Source of the DNA: Rickettsiella grylli
GTDB lineage: Bacteria; Pseudomonadota; Gammaproteobacteria; Diplorickettsiales; Diplorickettsiaceae
Direction of reading: 5' to 3'
Assembly (NCBI RefSeq): GCF_000168295.1
Contig: NZ_AAQJ02000001.1
Coordinates: 523,001 to 587,000, forward strand
DNA: 64,000 bases
Within the stretch, counting starts at the first letter, position 1; every line of letters begins with the position of its first letter. Both the position numbers and the translations under genes were made by a program. The notes below the pieces were generated by a model. The model had not been told where the DNA came from. It saw only the letters and a program-made list of their open reading frames with translations, and ran no database searches. Below, in pieces: positions 9,963 through 19,303 of this stretch.

Positions 9963-9993
9963 GCTAAAAAGACCGAGATTCGGCCTTTTTAGC
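9963..9993. terminator. Bidirectional hairpin terminator after recJ
   Basis: Near-perfect inverted repeat: GCTAAAAAG pairs with CTTTTTAGC, then one A-C mismatch, then CCGA pairs with TCGG around a GAT loop. The A/T-rich base of the stem supplies a U-tract in both directions. It lies between recJ and the convergent small exported-protein gene, so it can serve both. Confidence 0.75.
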
Positions 9994-10019
9994 AACAACA
10001 TAATAAGTTGGATGATAAA

Positions 10020-10307
10020 TTAAAGTTCAATTGATCCTTTTTCTGTTGGTCCGTTCTCCATGGTTTGAGAAGCTGCGTTGAGCTCACCTCGTTTACCTTT
10101 TTCTTTTGGCTGTTTCGATTCAATCATTTTCGCGAAGAAATTTCTTTTGTGTGTTTTTTTAAGCGGAGTGGCTTCTTTCTGAGATGGAGTTGCTGTAGAA
10201 GATAAGCCCTTGGCTTGATTGAGGTCCATTCTTGATTCTGCGGCGATAACAGGGAGCGCAAAAACCACACTCATTAGACCGATGGTGAATGTTTGTCTTA
10301 ATTTCAT
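10020..10307 (-). CDS. Small exported protein, unknown function
   Basis: A 95-aa protein with a textbook signal peptide: basic MKLRQ, a hydrophobic core (FTIGLMSVVFALPV) and a likely cleavage site after VIA around residue 22. The mature part of about 73 residues is polar, Lys/Glu/Thr-rich and probably disordered. There is no cysteine, so it is not a lipoprotein. I recognise no family. A ribosome site (GGAG) lies just upstream of the ATG. Confidence 0.65.
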   Translation of the reverse strand: MKLRQTFTIGLMSVVFALPVIAAESRMDLNQAKGLSSTATPSQKEATPLKKTHKRNFFAKMIESKQPKEKGKRGELNAASQTMENGPTEKGSIEL

Positions 10308-10391
10308 GATGAAACTCCAATTGTTATTGTTGTAAAATAGGCTTATATCATATAAAAAATGAAGAGGAAAGTCCCTTTTTAGAATAAAAGC

Positions 10392-11384
10392 ATGCTAAAA
10401 CCGCAGAAAAAACACGCACATTCATTGATGGTTGCGCCCATGTTGGGGTGGACTACACGTCATTATCATTATTTTTTCCGTCTCATTTGTAAAAAAGCAC
10501 AGCTCTATACTGAAATGTTCACTGCACAGGCTATTTTAAAAAGTCCCGCGCGAGAACGGCTATTAACGGTTGATGCAAATGAAAAAGCGTTAGCTATCCA
10601 ATTAGGAGGAGGTATTGCTTCCGATCTTTCCAAAGCCGCTAAAATTGTCGAATCCTATGGTTATTCAGAGATTAATCTTAATGTCGGTTGTCCCAGTGAA
10701 AAAGTTCAATCCGGTGGTTTCGGTGTTGTATTACTGAAAGAACCAAACCGAGTTGCTGACGCAATTGCAGCAATGAAAGCAGTTGTTCGATTACCAGTTA
10801 CGGTCAAAACGCGAATAGGCGTTGATAATGACGAAAGTTATGATTATTTAGCCTCATTTATTCGACAGGTTAGTTTGGCAGGGTGTGACACCTTTATCAT
10901 TCACGCCCGAAAAGCATGGTTACACGGCGTAAGCCCTAAAGAAAATCGTGAAATTCCGCCGCTCAATTATCCGTGGGTTTACCAGATTAAGCGTGATTTT
11001 CCACACTTAACGATTGTTTTAAACGGCGGAATAACCTGTTTAAAGAGGGCATATCAACAGTTGCAACACGTTGATGCGGTAATGATAGGTCGTGCTGCTT
11101 GGTATAATCCCTATTTGTTTGCTCAACTCGATGCGCTTATCAGCCCACAAGATAGGTTTATTGTTCCTCACCGTTTTTCAATTATTTTACAGTACTTACC
11201 CTATCTTGAAAAAGCACTAAAGTCCGGTGAAAATTTGGCGCATTTAATTCAACCCTTATTGGGTTTATTTCATGGTGTAGTGGGTACAAAACAATGGCGG
11301 CAAACATTAAGTGAACTGTTACAACGGCGTTATTCATTCGTGAAGATAAAAGAAACGCTACAGGAATTTATTTCGCGTAGGTAA
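10392..11384 (+). CDS. dusA: tRNA-dihydrouridine(20/20a) synthase DusA
   Basis: A 330-aa FMN enzyme that reduces uridines 20/20a in the tRNA D-loop. It has the DusA-type N-terminus (VAPMLGWTTRHYHYFFRL, then YTEMFTAQAIL) and the active-site NLNVGCPSEKVQSGGFG with its catalytic Cys. TVKTRIGVD, FIIHARKAWL and the FMN-phosphate motif GRAAWYNPY follow. These details separate it from DusB and DusC. Length and frame are normal. Confidence 0.93.
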   Translation: MLKPQKKHAHSLMVAPMLGWTTRHYHYFFRLICKKAQLYTEMFTAQAILKSPARERLLTVDANEKALAIQLGGGIASDLSKAAKIVESYGYSEINLNVGCPSEKVQSGGFGVVLLKEPNRVADAIAAMKAVVRLPVTVKTRIGVDNDESYDYLASFIRQVSLAGCDTFIIHARKAWLHGVSPKENREIPPLNYPWVYQIKRDFPHLTIVLNGGITCLKRAYQQLQHVDAVMIGRAAWYNPYLFAQLDALISPQDRFIVPHRFSIILQYLPYLEKALKSGENLAHLIQPLLGLFHGVVGTKQWRQTLSELLQRRYSFVKIKETLQEFISRR

Positions 11385-11401
11385 CGAGGATATATTTCGA
11401 G

Positions 11402-11638
11402 TTAATCGGGTTCTACAACGTGGTATAACGCAGAGGATTCGGGCGCACAATGAAAACATGTCTTTGCACAATTCGGATGTTTTATATTTTGTTTGATATA
11501 ACCTTTACGAATAAGCACATTGAGAATGGCTAGCGTTTCTTTTTTTTGAGTTCCAAACGTCTCGAGAATAAGCGATAGATTCACTGTTTTTTTTTCAGCA
11601 ATAAATTTTTTTACAGCAAGTAAGCTCATCATGCGCAT
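11402..11638 (-). CDS. feoC: FeoC-like winged-helix protein
   Basis: A 78-aa protein with an N-terminal winged-helix fold (LLAVKKFIAEKKTVNLSLILETF) and a C-terminal cysteine cluster (C58, C62 and C65, in CAKTCFHC), the FeoC pattern in which an iron-sulfur cluster can bind. It overlaps the end of feoB by 10 bases and completes the feoABC operon. FeoC modulates stability or activity of FeoB. Several Met codons (residues 1, 3 and 4) could be the start. Confidence 0.8.
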   Translation of the reverse strand: MRMMSLLAVKKFIAEKKTVNLSLILETFGTQKKETLAILNVLIRKGYIKQNIKHPNCAKTCFHCAPESSALYHVVEPD

Positions 11639-13890
11639 TTTCTCGGTGAAATGGGTTTAATGGAGGGGGTTTTTGATAAGAAAATATAGGTGGCTATGAG
11701 CAGAATAGACAGACTGAGATACCATAAAAGTGTGGTGAGAGGATGTTGATTAAACGTCGCTGTTTGATAAAATAAAGTCGCAATCGCATAAGCGATTCCG
11801 GTGCACCATGCCATCGAAAAATAGGCCCACGCGTTTCCGATTTCGCGTTTGATGACAGCCATGGTTGAAATACAGGGAAAATAGAGCAAAATAAACAGTA
11901 AATAAGAAAATGCACTGATCTTGTTCGCAAAATAATGTGACATCACACCATAAACGCCTCGCGTAACGCGAGGCGTTTGCGCTTTAAGTGACAGGGGATT
12001 GGTTAATGTTTTGCTTAAATTCTGTAGATTTTTAGGAATGGAGCGCACTGCCGTTTTTAGTTCCTCCTTTAATGAGTGTGATTCGGCTTGTTCTGTGAGT
12101 TGAGTTGCTTGGGAATAGAGCGTATTTAAGGTTCCAACAACAACTTCTTTCGCGAGTAAACCGGTGACTAAGCCAACGGTCGCAGGCCAATTATTTTTTT
12201 GTATGCCCATCGGTGCAAAAAGCGGTGTAAACGTTTTTCCAATAGTGGATAGCAAAGAAGAGGAACGGGTATCATTACGAATGAGTTTTCCATGGGTATT
12301 AATAGTATTGAAAAAACCGACCAACATACAAATAGGTATAATAAAACGACCGGCTTTCAATAAAAAAAGTTTTAAACGATGCCAGGTGGTTTGAAAGATG
12401 CTACGCCAGTGCGGCCAATGATAAGTCGGTAATTCGAATACGATCGGTGTATTTTGTGTTTTTAAGCAGGTTGAACGTAATAATAAACCGGTGAAAATGG
12501 CTGCAAGTAGTCCGATTCCATAGAGTGAAAAAATAATGAATGCACCGCCATGTGGAAAAAAAGCAGCAACAAATAAAGTATAGACAGTGAGTCGAGCACC
12601 GCAGGACATGAAGGGTGCCATCATCACCGTTAAGATACGATCGCGTTGCGAGGTCAAGGTGCGTGTGGCCATGATGGTCGGTACATTACAGCCAAATCCA
12701 ATCATTAACGGAACAAAGGCTTTCCCAGGTAAACCAATAGTGGCCATTAATTTATCAATGACAAAGGCCGCGCGTGCCATATAACCTGAATCTTCTAATA
12801 AGGATAAAAATAAAAACATTGCTCCGATGACAGGAGTAAAACTCAACGTTGTATTAATACCTTTTCCTAAACCATTCGCAATGAATGCAATGAACCAAGC
12901 GGGTAAATGCAATGAAGTGAGGAGAGAAAAGCTGCCGTGTACAAACAATGCTGTACTACTGATATCAAAAAAATCCTGAAAAGCGCCACCGATATTAATC
13001 GAAAATAAAAACAGCGTGTACATCATGAGCAGAAAGATAGGAATGCCTAACCATCGGTTCAAAATAATTTTATCAATGCGTGATGTGAGTGTTTCTCCAG
13101 ATTGTTGGCCTATGCTTTTTTTGAGTATTGATTGTATCCAGGTGTAACGCGCATCGGCTATCAGCAAATCCACTTCTTCGCCACATTCTGCTTTGATTTG
13201 TTGTATCAAAGATTGTGCAAAAATATGTTCTTCTTTTGTAACGTAAAGACAAGCGATTGCATCACCTTCTAATAACCGACACGCCAACCACTGAGGTGGT
13301 ACTTTGTGGGGGGGTAATGTTTTCTTCAGTGTTTCCAAAGCATTTTGCAGTAAAGGATCAAAAGGATAAGGTAACGTGGACTGTATTGAAAGGGGTATAG
13401 TCAACGCTTGACGCAATTCAGTCATTCCGATGTCACGAATGGCAATTAAAGGGATAATAGGACACGTTAATAATCGACTCAGATATTGAATATTGATGTG
13501 TATACCCCGTCGTTTAGCAATATCTGTCATATTGAGTGCGATAATAAGCGGTATTTGCATTTCAAGTAATTGCGCTGTTAAATACAGATGACGTTCCAGA
13601 TTGCTCGCGTCTACGACATTAATGATAAGGTCAGGATGGTGATAAAGAAGATAATGACACGCAATACGCTCATCTATTGCACAATCTTCAACAACACTTA
13701 AAGAATAAGTGCCCGGAAGATCAACCATTTCATAGGTTTGTGATCCCACTGTAAAAAAACCAATTTTTTGTTCGATAGTCACGCCTGCCCAATTTCCAAC
13801 CTGTTGTCGGGAACCAGTTAGTGCGTTAAAAATAACCGTTTTACCACAATTGGGATTGCCTGCTAATGCAATGATCTTATTTTTAGCCAT
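11629..13890 (-). CDS. feoB: Ferrous iron transporter FeoB
   Basis: A 753-aa inner-membrane Fe(II) transporter. The N-terminal GTPase shows G1 GNPNCGKT (residues 11-18), the G2 region with VGNWAGVTIE, G3 DLPGTYSL and G4 NMTD. Two Gate regions with conserved cysteines follow (GFGCNVPTIMATR, MSCGARLTVY and YFPCISTMAVIKREIG). The length is typical. It follows feoA by 11 bases and overlaps feoC. A perfect 12-bp palindrome lies inside the coding region (11952-11978), in the stretch encoding TPRVTRGVYG, which looks like a family-variable cytoplasmic loop. Confidence 0.95.
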   Translation of the reverse strand: MAKNKIIALAGNPNCGKTVIFNALTGSRQQVGNWAGVTIEQKIGFFTVGSQTYEMVDLPGTYSLSVVEDCAIDERIACHYLLYHHPDLIINVVDASNLERHLYLTAQLLEMQIPLIIALNMTDIAKRRGIHINIQYLSRLLTCPIIPLIAIRDIGMTELRQALTIPLSIQSTLPYPFDPLLQNALETLKKTLPPHKVPPQWLACRLLEGDAIACLYVTKEEHIFAQSLIQQIKAECGEEVDLLIADARYTWIQSILKKSIGQQSGETLTSRIDKIILNRWLGIPIFLLMMYTLFLFSINIGGAFQDFFDISSTALFVHGSFSLLTSLHLPAWFIAFIANGLGKGINTTLSFTPVIGAMFLFLSLLEDSGYMARAAFVIDKLMATIGLPGKAFVPLMIGFGCNVPTIMATRTLTSQRDRILTVMMAPFMSCGARLTVYTLFVAAFFPHGGAFIIFSLYGIGLLAAIFTGLLLRSTCLKTQNTPIVFELPTYHWPHWRSIFQTTWHRLKLFLLKAGRFIIPICMLVGFFNTINTHGKLIRNDTRSSSLLSTIGKTFTPLFAPMGIQKNNWPATVGLVTGLLAKEVVVGTLNTLYSQATQLTEQAESHSLKEELKTAVRSIPKNLQNLSKTLTNPLSLKAQTPRVTRGVYGVMSHYFANKISAFSYLLFILLYFPCISTMAVIKREIGNAWAYFSMAWCTGIAYAIATLFYQTATFNQHPLTTLLWYLSLSILLIATYIFLSKTPSIKPISPRKCA
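11952..11978. repeat. Perfect 12-bp palindrome within feoB
   Basis: AAACGCCTCGCG, a TAA loop and CGCGAGGCGTTT form an uninterrupted 12-bp stem. It is much more GC-rich than its surroundings and is translated in frame within feoB. I see no other copy in the window by eye. It could be an inserted palindromic element or a chance loop sequence. Confidence 0.7.
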
Positions 13891-13901
13891 AAGTATTTAA
13901 A

Positions 13902-14150
13902 TTAGTTTGAATATTCGACATAAATATGACAGGCTTCAGTAGCCCTTAAACTAAATTGGCTTCCTAAGAGTTGAAGTTGTAGAGGATCTCCCAGTGGAGC
14001 ACGCCGTATTAAAGTAATGGTCACTCGGGGTGTTATGCCTAAATGTTGTAATAATTTTCGATAAGAAGGTGAGATATCAGCACTGTATTTGACTATCTTA
14101 GCGGATTGTCCTGGATGCAGCTTGGTGAGCGGTATTAAAGAGTGGGCCAT
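13902..14150 (-). CDS. feoA: FeoA family ferrous iron transport protein
   Basis: An 82-aa SH3-like FeoA protein: L-x-x-L-x-PGQSAKIVKY near the start, LLQHLGITPRVTITLIRRAPLGDPLQLQLLGSQFSLR in the body, a classic FeoA layout. The ATG at 14150 is chosen; a GTG codon directly before it (14153) is equally possible. It leads the feoABC operon, and a Fur box covers its upstream region. Confidence 0.88.
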   Translation of the reverse strand: MAHSLIPLTKLHPGQSAKIVKYSADISPSYRKLLQHLGITPRVTITLIRRAPLGDPLQLQLLGSQFSLRATEACHIYVEYSN

Positions 14151-14157
14151 CACGATT

Positions 14158-14176
14158 TTAAATGAGAATCATTATT
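14158..14176 (-). promoter_or_regulatory. Fur box upstream of feoABC
   Basis: The 19 bases TTAAATGAGAATCATTATT match the Fur consensus GATAATGATAATCATTATC at 14 of 19 positions, with the ATGAxAATCATTAT core intact. It lies 8 bases upstream of the feoA start. Iron-loaded Fur would be expected to repress feoABC. murE, divergent from here, starts about 100 bases away and could be affected too. Confidence 0.75.
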
Positions 14177-14279
14177 ATTTATAATAAAGGGTTTTTAACG
14201 ATGAGGCAAGCGAACGTGTTATAAACTACTCTTGTTTTGATGCGGATTGAATTAATCCATGATCCGATGAGTCCGTTTT

Positions 14280-15761
14280 ATGCATTTGAGCCAATTATTA
14301 CGCGGAATGAATATTTCAATAGCAACTGATCCTATTATTAAAGGACTCTGTCAAGATAGTCGGCAGATAAAGCCCGGTGATCTATTCTTTGCTTATAAAG
14401 GTTTAAAAAGTGATGGACGCTATTTTATTAAGGATGCCATTAAAAAAGGTGCAGCAGCTATTTTAGTGGAACCCGACGAAAATTATACGATACATTTAAA
14501 ATCATCCTCTATTCCTATAATAGCGTTGCACCATTTAACATCACAGTTAGGATCACTTGCTGCACGATTTTATGGTTATCCGAGTCGCTATCTACCCGTT
14601 ATCGGAATAACTGGTACGAATGGTAAAACATCGTGTACCCATTTTTTGGCAGATAGCTTGCAAAAGTTACAACGATCGTGTGGTGTTATCGGCACCTTAG
14701 GCAACGGTTTTTATGGTCATTTAAAACGCGCTCAATTAACGACACCGGATGCCATCGAACTACAACAATTACTCGCAGCTTTTCGCGCTCAACACGCACA
14801 AACGGTTGTTATGGAAGTTTCCTCGCACAGATTGGCTCAAAAGCGTTTAAATGGAACTGAATTTTCGGTCGCCGCATTGACTAATTTGACGCGTGATCAC
14901 TTAGACTATCATAAAACAATGGATGCTTATGCAAAGGCCAAGCGCTCTTTTTTTGAATTACCCGGTGTCCAACACATTGTTTTAAATGCCGATGATCCTT
15001 ACGCACAATTATGGTTAACTGAGTTTGAGAAACAACTCCCTATCTCTACTTATTCGTTAAAACGTCCTCAAGCGCGTTGGTCACATATTCCACAGGTCAC
15101 GGTAAAAAAATTTGATTTTAATCAACAGGGACTACAGGCAGAAATTGATACGCCCTGGGGAGACGTATTTATTGAAAATCAGTTTTTAATGGGCGCGTTT
15201 AATTTAAGTAATTTGTTGTTAGTATTAACAGTGCTGAAAAGCTTACATTTTTCTTTGGCCGAAATTTCGCAAGTTTTATCGCGATTAAAAAGCGCTAAAG
15301 GACGCATGCAAACTTTTCGAGTGAAAGGAAAAGCAATCGTTGTTGTGGATTACGCGCATACACCCGATGCGCTACAGCAGGTTTTGCAGGCGTTAAGGTC
15401 GCATTGTCGAGGGCAACTCTATTGTTTATTTGGTTGTGGCGGCGATCGCGATAAAGGAAAACGACCCCTGATGGCAGCTATCGCGGAAGAAGGGGCGGAT
15501 CATATTATTGTAACAAATGATAATCCTCGTTATGAAGATCCGTTTCAAATTTTTCAAGATATTCGACAAGGTTTTAAGGGAAACAAAGCGATTTATTATG
15601 AACCTGAACGGAAAAAAGCGATAGCCTATGCACTGAAAGCCGCTCAACCTTCGGATATTGTTTTAATCGCAGGAAAAGGACACGAGTCCTATCAGTCGAT
15701 TCATGGAATCAACTATCCTTTTGATGATGCCGTTGAAGTTCAACATTTTTTAAATCAGTAA
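14280..15761 (+). CDS. murE: UDP-MurNAc-L-Ala-D-Glu:meso-diaminopimelate ligase
   Basis: A 493-aa cytoplasmic Mur ligase that adds the third residue to the peptidoglycan stem peptide. It shows the P-loop GTNGKT (about 112-117), the TTPDAIELQ substrate segment and the DNPR motif at residues 414-417, which specifies diaminopimelate rather than lysine. GKGHE lies near the end. Length is normal. The start has only a weak ribosome site. It opens the murE-murF-mraY run. Confidence 0.95.
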   Translation: MHLSQLLRGMNISIATDPIIKGLCQDSRQIKPGDLFFAYKGLKSDGRYFIKDAIKKGAAAILVEPDENYTIHLKSSSIPIIALHHLTSQLGSLAARFYGYPSRYLPVIGITGTNGKTSCTHFLADSLQKLQRSCGVIGTLGNGFYGHLKRAQLTTPDAIELQQLLAAFRAQHAQTVVMEVSSHRLAQKRLNGTEFSVAALTNLTRDHLDYHKTMDAYAKAKRSFFELPGVQHIVLNADDPYAQLWLTEFEKQLPISTYSLKRPQARWSHIPQVTVKKFDFNQQGLQAEIDTPWGDVFIENQFLMGAFNLSNLLLVLTVLKSLHFSLAEISQVLSRLKSAKGRMQTFRVKGKAIVVVDYAHTPDALQQVLQALRSHCRGQLYCLFGCGGDRDKGKRPLMAAIAEEGADHIIVTNDNPRYEDPFQIFQDIRQGFKGNKAIYYEPERKKAIAYALKAAQPSDIVLIAGKGHESYQSIHGINYPFDDAVEVQHFLNQ

Positions 15762-15848
15762 TTTTTTATTTCCAAAATAAGATTTCGTGTTACCCGTGCA
15801 ATATCGATAACTATCGATTACTATACTTACCTTTTTAGGGTTAACGAA

Positions 15849-17183
15849 GTGAAATTATCAACGCTTGCAAGCAGGCTGAAAGGAACACTGCTCGGTGCAG
15901 ACGCTCATTACAAGGGGATAAGCGTGGATTCGCGTTCTATAAAACCGCATGAACTTTTTATAGCGCTTCGTGGTAAACAGTATGATGGCCATCACTATGT
16001 TGGTGAGGCTCAGCAGCATGGTGCAGCGGCGGCTGTTGTGGAAGAGGTGATAGAAACGGATTTACCTTTAGTTCTCGTGGAGGATACGCGGAAAGCGCTC
16101 GGTGAACTTGCGAAGCACCATCGGCGTCAGTTTTCTATTCCTATTATTGGCTTAACCGGAAGTTGCGGGAAAACCACAACGCGAGAAATGATTCGTTCTA
16201 TTTTGGCGGAAATGGGGCCGGTACTGGCTAATTTTAAAAATTTTAATAATGCGATTGGATTACCGTTAACGTTACTTCATTTAACGGCGGAGCATCGTTA
16301 TGCGGTTATTGAAATGGGTGCCAATCACGCCGGAGAAATTGACTATTTAACGCATATTACACAACCTGATATTGCGTTAATCACGAATATAGGTCCTGCT
16401 CATTTACAAGGATTTGGGTCCATTTTGCGCGTTGCCGAGGCTAAAGCAGAGATTTTTTCAGGGTTAGCTCAAAAGGGCGTGGCTATCCTTAACGCTGCGG
16501 ATAATCATAGGGATATATTGGAAAAAGCCAGCGCTCAGTATCGGCGTGTGAATTTTGGTTTAACTCAAAACTGTGATTTTTATGCGCGTCAGATCCAGCT
16601 GGATAAAACGGGAAGACCTACTTTTTTATTGGTTTCTTCCGGAGAGGAAATCATCATTCGCTTAAATTTATCGGGACAACATCACGTCATGAATGCATTA
16701 GCGGCCGCGGCGGTCGCGCGTCAAGTGGGTGTGGAATTCTCTGTTATTCAATCCGGCTTAGAAAAAATGCAACCCTTATCCGGGAGAGTGATCAATCGCA
16801 CAACAAAAACAGGCGCGACATTGATTGATGACAGCTATAATGCGAATCCGAGTTCAGTGGCGGCGGCCTTAAAATTGTTAGCACATTACAAAGGCCTGCG
16901 AATTTTGGTTCTGGGTGATATGAGTGAGTTGGGTAAAAGTGCGGGTGCCTATCATCGTCAAATGGGAGAATTAGCAAAAGCGTTAACGATCGATAAAGTC
17001 TATACTTGTGGTGATTTAAGTGAAGAAACAGCCAAAGCGTTTGGTGCCCATGGCAAACACTATTCAAATCATCAAAAATTGATTTTAGCGTTAAAACCCG
17101 ATGTACAAAAAAACGTGACTATTTTAATTAAAGGTTCACGCAATGCACAAATGGAGAAAGTAGCGGCTGCTTTAATGGATTAA
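15849..17183 (+). CDS. murF: UDP-MurNAc-tripeptide:D-Ala-D-Ala ligase
   Basis: A 444-aa Mur ligase that adds D-Ala-D-Ala, completing the pentapeptide. It begins with a GTG codon. P-loop GLTGSCGKTTT (Lys108), then FKNFNNAIGLPLTLL, the EMGANHAGEI motif and DDSYNANPSSV are all standard for MurF. It lies 87 bases after murE in the same direction and 62 before mraY. Confidence 0.95.
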   Translation: MKLSTLASRLKGTLLGADAHYKGISVDSRSIKPHELFIALRGKQYDGHHYVGEAQQHGAAAAVVEEVIETDLPLVLVEDTRKALGELAKHHRRQFSIPIIGLTGSCGKTTTREMIRSILAEMGPVLANFKNFNNAIGLPLTLLHLTAEHRYAVIEMGANHAGEIDYLTHITQPDIALITNIGPAHLQGFGSILRVAEAKAEIFSGLAQKGVAILNAADNHRDILEKASAQYRRVNFGLTQNCDFYARQIQLDKTGRPTFLLVSSGEEIIIRLNLSGQHHVMNALAAAAVARQVGVEFSVIQSGLEKMQPLSGRVINRTTKTGATLIDDSYNANPSSVAAALKLLAHYKGLRILVLGDMSELGKSAGAYHRQMGELAKALTIDKVYTCGDLSEETAKAFGAHGKHYSNHQKLILALKPDVQKNVTILIKGSRNAQMEKVAAALMD

Positions 17184-17245
17184 TAATATGTGGATGATAA
17201 CGTTAGAGACGATTATTTTTTATTTTTTTTAAGAGAACGAAACAC

Positions 17246-18328
17246 ATGTTGTTATGGTTAACTGTTTTTCTATCAAATTATTATCGTGCTTTTCATGTTT
17301 TTCAATATTTAACATTAAGAGCTATTTTAGCAACGTTAACAGCGTTTCTTATTTCACTGTTGTTGGCGCCCAGAATGATCCGCACATTAAGTCACCGGCA
17401 GATTGGTCAATCCATTCGTGAGGATGGTCCACAAACCCATTTCAGTAAAGCGGGTACACCAACCATGGGGGGGGCTTTAATTTTAATTGCGATTGTGATG
17501 ACAACCTTACTATGGGCGAATCTGAATAATCATATGATTTGGCTCGTGTTATTAGGCATTGTAGGGTTTGGTTTCATTGGATTTGCAGACGATTATTTAA
17601 AATTAACGTTAAAAAATAGTAAAGGATTAATTCCTCGTTGGAAATATTTTTGGCAATCTGTCGTGGGTTTGACAATCGTTACATTACTTTATATCAATGC
17701 GAAATTACCCATAGAAACCCAACTCGTGGTTCCTTTTTTTAAAAACTTACTGATTCCCTTGGGAATATTTTATATTCCTTGGGCCTATATTGTTATTGTG
17801 GGCAGCAGTAACGCCGTTAACTTAACCGATGGCTTGGATGGTTTAGCGATTATGCCGACGGTATTAGTCGGAAGTGGGTTAGGTATTTTTGCCTATCTCA
17901 CCGGAAACATAGCCTATGCTAAATATTTAGCGATCCCTTTTGTTCCGGGTGCGGGTGAAATGGTGGTTATTTGTGGTGCAATTGTCGGTGCAGGATTGGG
18001 TTTTTTATGGTTTAACACCTATCCCGCGCAAGTATTTATGGGTGATGTGGGTGCTTTAGGTTTAGGTGCTGCTTTAGGCTGTATTGCCGTTGTGGTGAGA
18101 GAAGAATTTGTACTACTGATTATGGGCGGTGTTTTTGTGTTAGAAACGGTTTCGGTGATGTTGCAAGTGGCTTCTTTTAAGTTAACGGGTAAACGGATTT
18201 TCCGTATGGCGCCTATTCATCATCATTTTGAATTAAAGGGTTGGCCAGAACCCAGAATTATTGTAAGGTTTTGGATTATTACATTTATCTTGGTACTCTT
18301 TGGGTTAGCGACCTTGAAACTACGTTAA
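17246..18328 (+). CDS. mraY: Phospho-MurNAc-pentapeptide translocase
   Basis: A 360-aa, ten-helix inner-membrane enzyme that makes lipid I from UDP-MurNAc-pentapeptide and undecaprenyl phosphate. Diagnostic motifs: [18 protein letters not shown] (D115-D116), the third catalytic aspartate region [10 protein letters not shown] (N192 to about 201), [11 protein letters not shown] and [14 protein letters not shown]. Length equals E. coli MraY. Confidence 0.96.
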   Translation: MLLWLTVFLSNYYRAFHVFQYLTLRAILATLTAFLISLLLAPRMIRTLSHRQIGQSIREDGPQTHFSKAGTPTMGGALILIAIVMTTLLWANLNNHMIWLVLLGIVGFGFIGFADDYLKLTLKNSKGLIPRWKYFWQSVVGLTIVTLLYINAKLPIETQLVVPFFKNLLIPLGIFYIPWAYIVIVGSSNAVNLTDGLDGLAIMPTVLVGSGLGIFAYLTGNIAYAKYLAIPFVPGAGEMVVICGAIVGAGLGFLWFNTYPAQVFMGDVGALGLGAALGCIAVVVREEFVLLIMGGVFVLETVSVMLQVASFKLTGKRIFRMAPIHHHFELKGWPEPRIIVRFWIITFILVLFGLATLKLR

Positions 18329-18355
18329 GCTTATCTTTTTACTTATTAACGCGTC

Positions 18356-19000
18356 ATGCACATCAACGAAAAAAAAAATATTGAACGAAGCTTAGCATTG
18401 GCTGGTATTTTTCAGTCGGCCGCATTAGTTCGCGATTTAGCAAGAACGGGAAAGGTTGAAAAGCTTGCCTTTGATACCAGTATTCAAAGTATCTATACCA
18501 TTGATGTGAAATCGGTGGAACACGTCTATGGAGGAACGATTCAAGGGTTACGTTTAGGTTTGCAAGCATTGGTCGATTTGCTGACCGCTACTAAAATCAA
18601 ACAGGATCGCGAATTAATGCATTATTTAATTGGTTTAATGCATCTTGAACGCAAACTCTTTCGATCACCAGAAATTAAAAAAAATTTAGGTCGACGGATT
18701 AAGCATGCTATTTCTCAGGCTAATTATTTTTCAGCTTCGCCTCAACTTATCATCAATGGCTTAGCCGATATCTATGTGACGACATTGGGAACACTTTCGT
18801 TTCGGTTGCATATTATTGGACAAGGAAAATACTTAACACACGCTGAAACGATTAACAGGATCCGTGCTGCATTACTGGCAGGTGTTCGATCAGCGGCGTT
18901 ATGGCGCCAATTACAAGGGACACGCTGGCAGCTTTTTCTGATGCGCCATACCTTTATACGTATCGGAAAAAAATTATTGACCGGTCTTAACACAACGTAG
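18356..19000 (+). CDS. hflD: High frequency lysogenization protein HflD
   Basis: A 214-aa helical, membrane-associated protein. It is recognised from the N-terminal ERSLALAGIFQSAALVRDLARTG, the YGGTIQGLRLGL segment and the C-terminal AALLAGVRSAALWRQLQGTRWQL. In E. coli HflD binds phage lambda CII; in the chromosome it usually sits between mnmA and purB. Here it directly follows mraY (27 bases), an unusual neighbour, where murD would be expected in a dcw cluster. Confidence 0.9.
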   Translation: MHINEKKNIERSLALAGIFQSAALVRDLARTGKVEKLAFDTSIQSIYTIDVKSVEHVYGGTIQGLRLGLQALVDLLTATKIKQDRELMHYLIGLMHLERKLFRSPEIKKNLGRRIKHAISQANYFSASPQLIINGLADIYVTTLGTLSFRLHIIGQGKYLTHAETINRIRAALLAGVRSAALWRQLQGTRWQLFLMRHTFIRIGKKLLTGLNTT

Positions 19001-19303
19001 ATTATCATATTAAATTAAAAAATAAAGCTTAAAAAATAATTTATTTTTGAAATCATTTAATAATTTATTTTTTTGCTGTTTCTGGCTTATCAATGATTGA
19101 TCAAATCTCATCATGAAAAATTTAAAAAACATGTTACAATTTTAGTGGCTTATCAACGATAAAGAACTCTAAAAATGGAAAGTTTTTTTTCAAAAAGGAG
19201 GAAAAGATTTAGATTAAAAAAATTTTAAGTTTTTTCAAAAAATAGAGATATAATAAAATCTTAATGACTGTTTTGAATTTAAAAATAAGAGGGATATTAA
19301 CGC
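19001..19303. other. AT-rich intergenic region with direct repeat
   Basis: No gene seen. Two near-identical 15-mers, TGGCTTATCAATGAT (19083-19097) and TGGCTTATCAACGAT (19146-19160), differ at one base and lie 63 bases apart upstream of the dehydrogenase-like gene. A TATAAT-like hexamer occurs near 19248. Together these suggest a regulated promoter, without proof. Confidence 0.4.
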
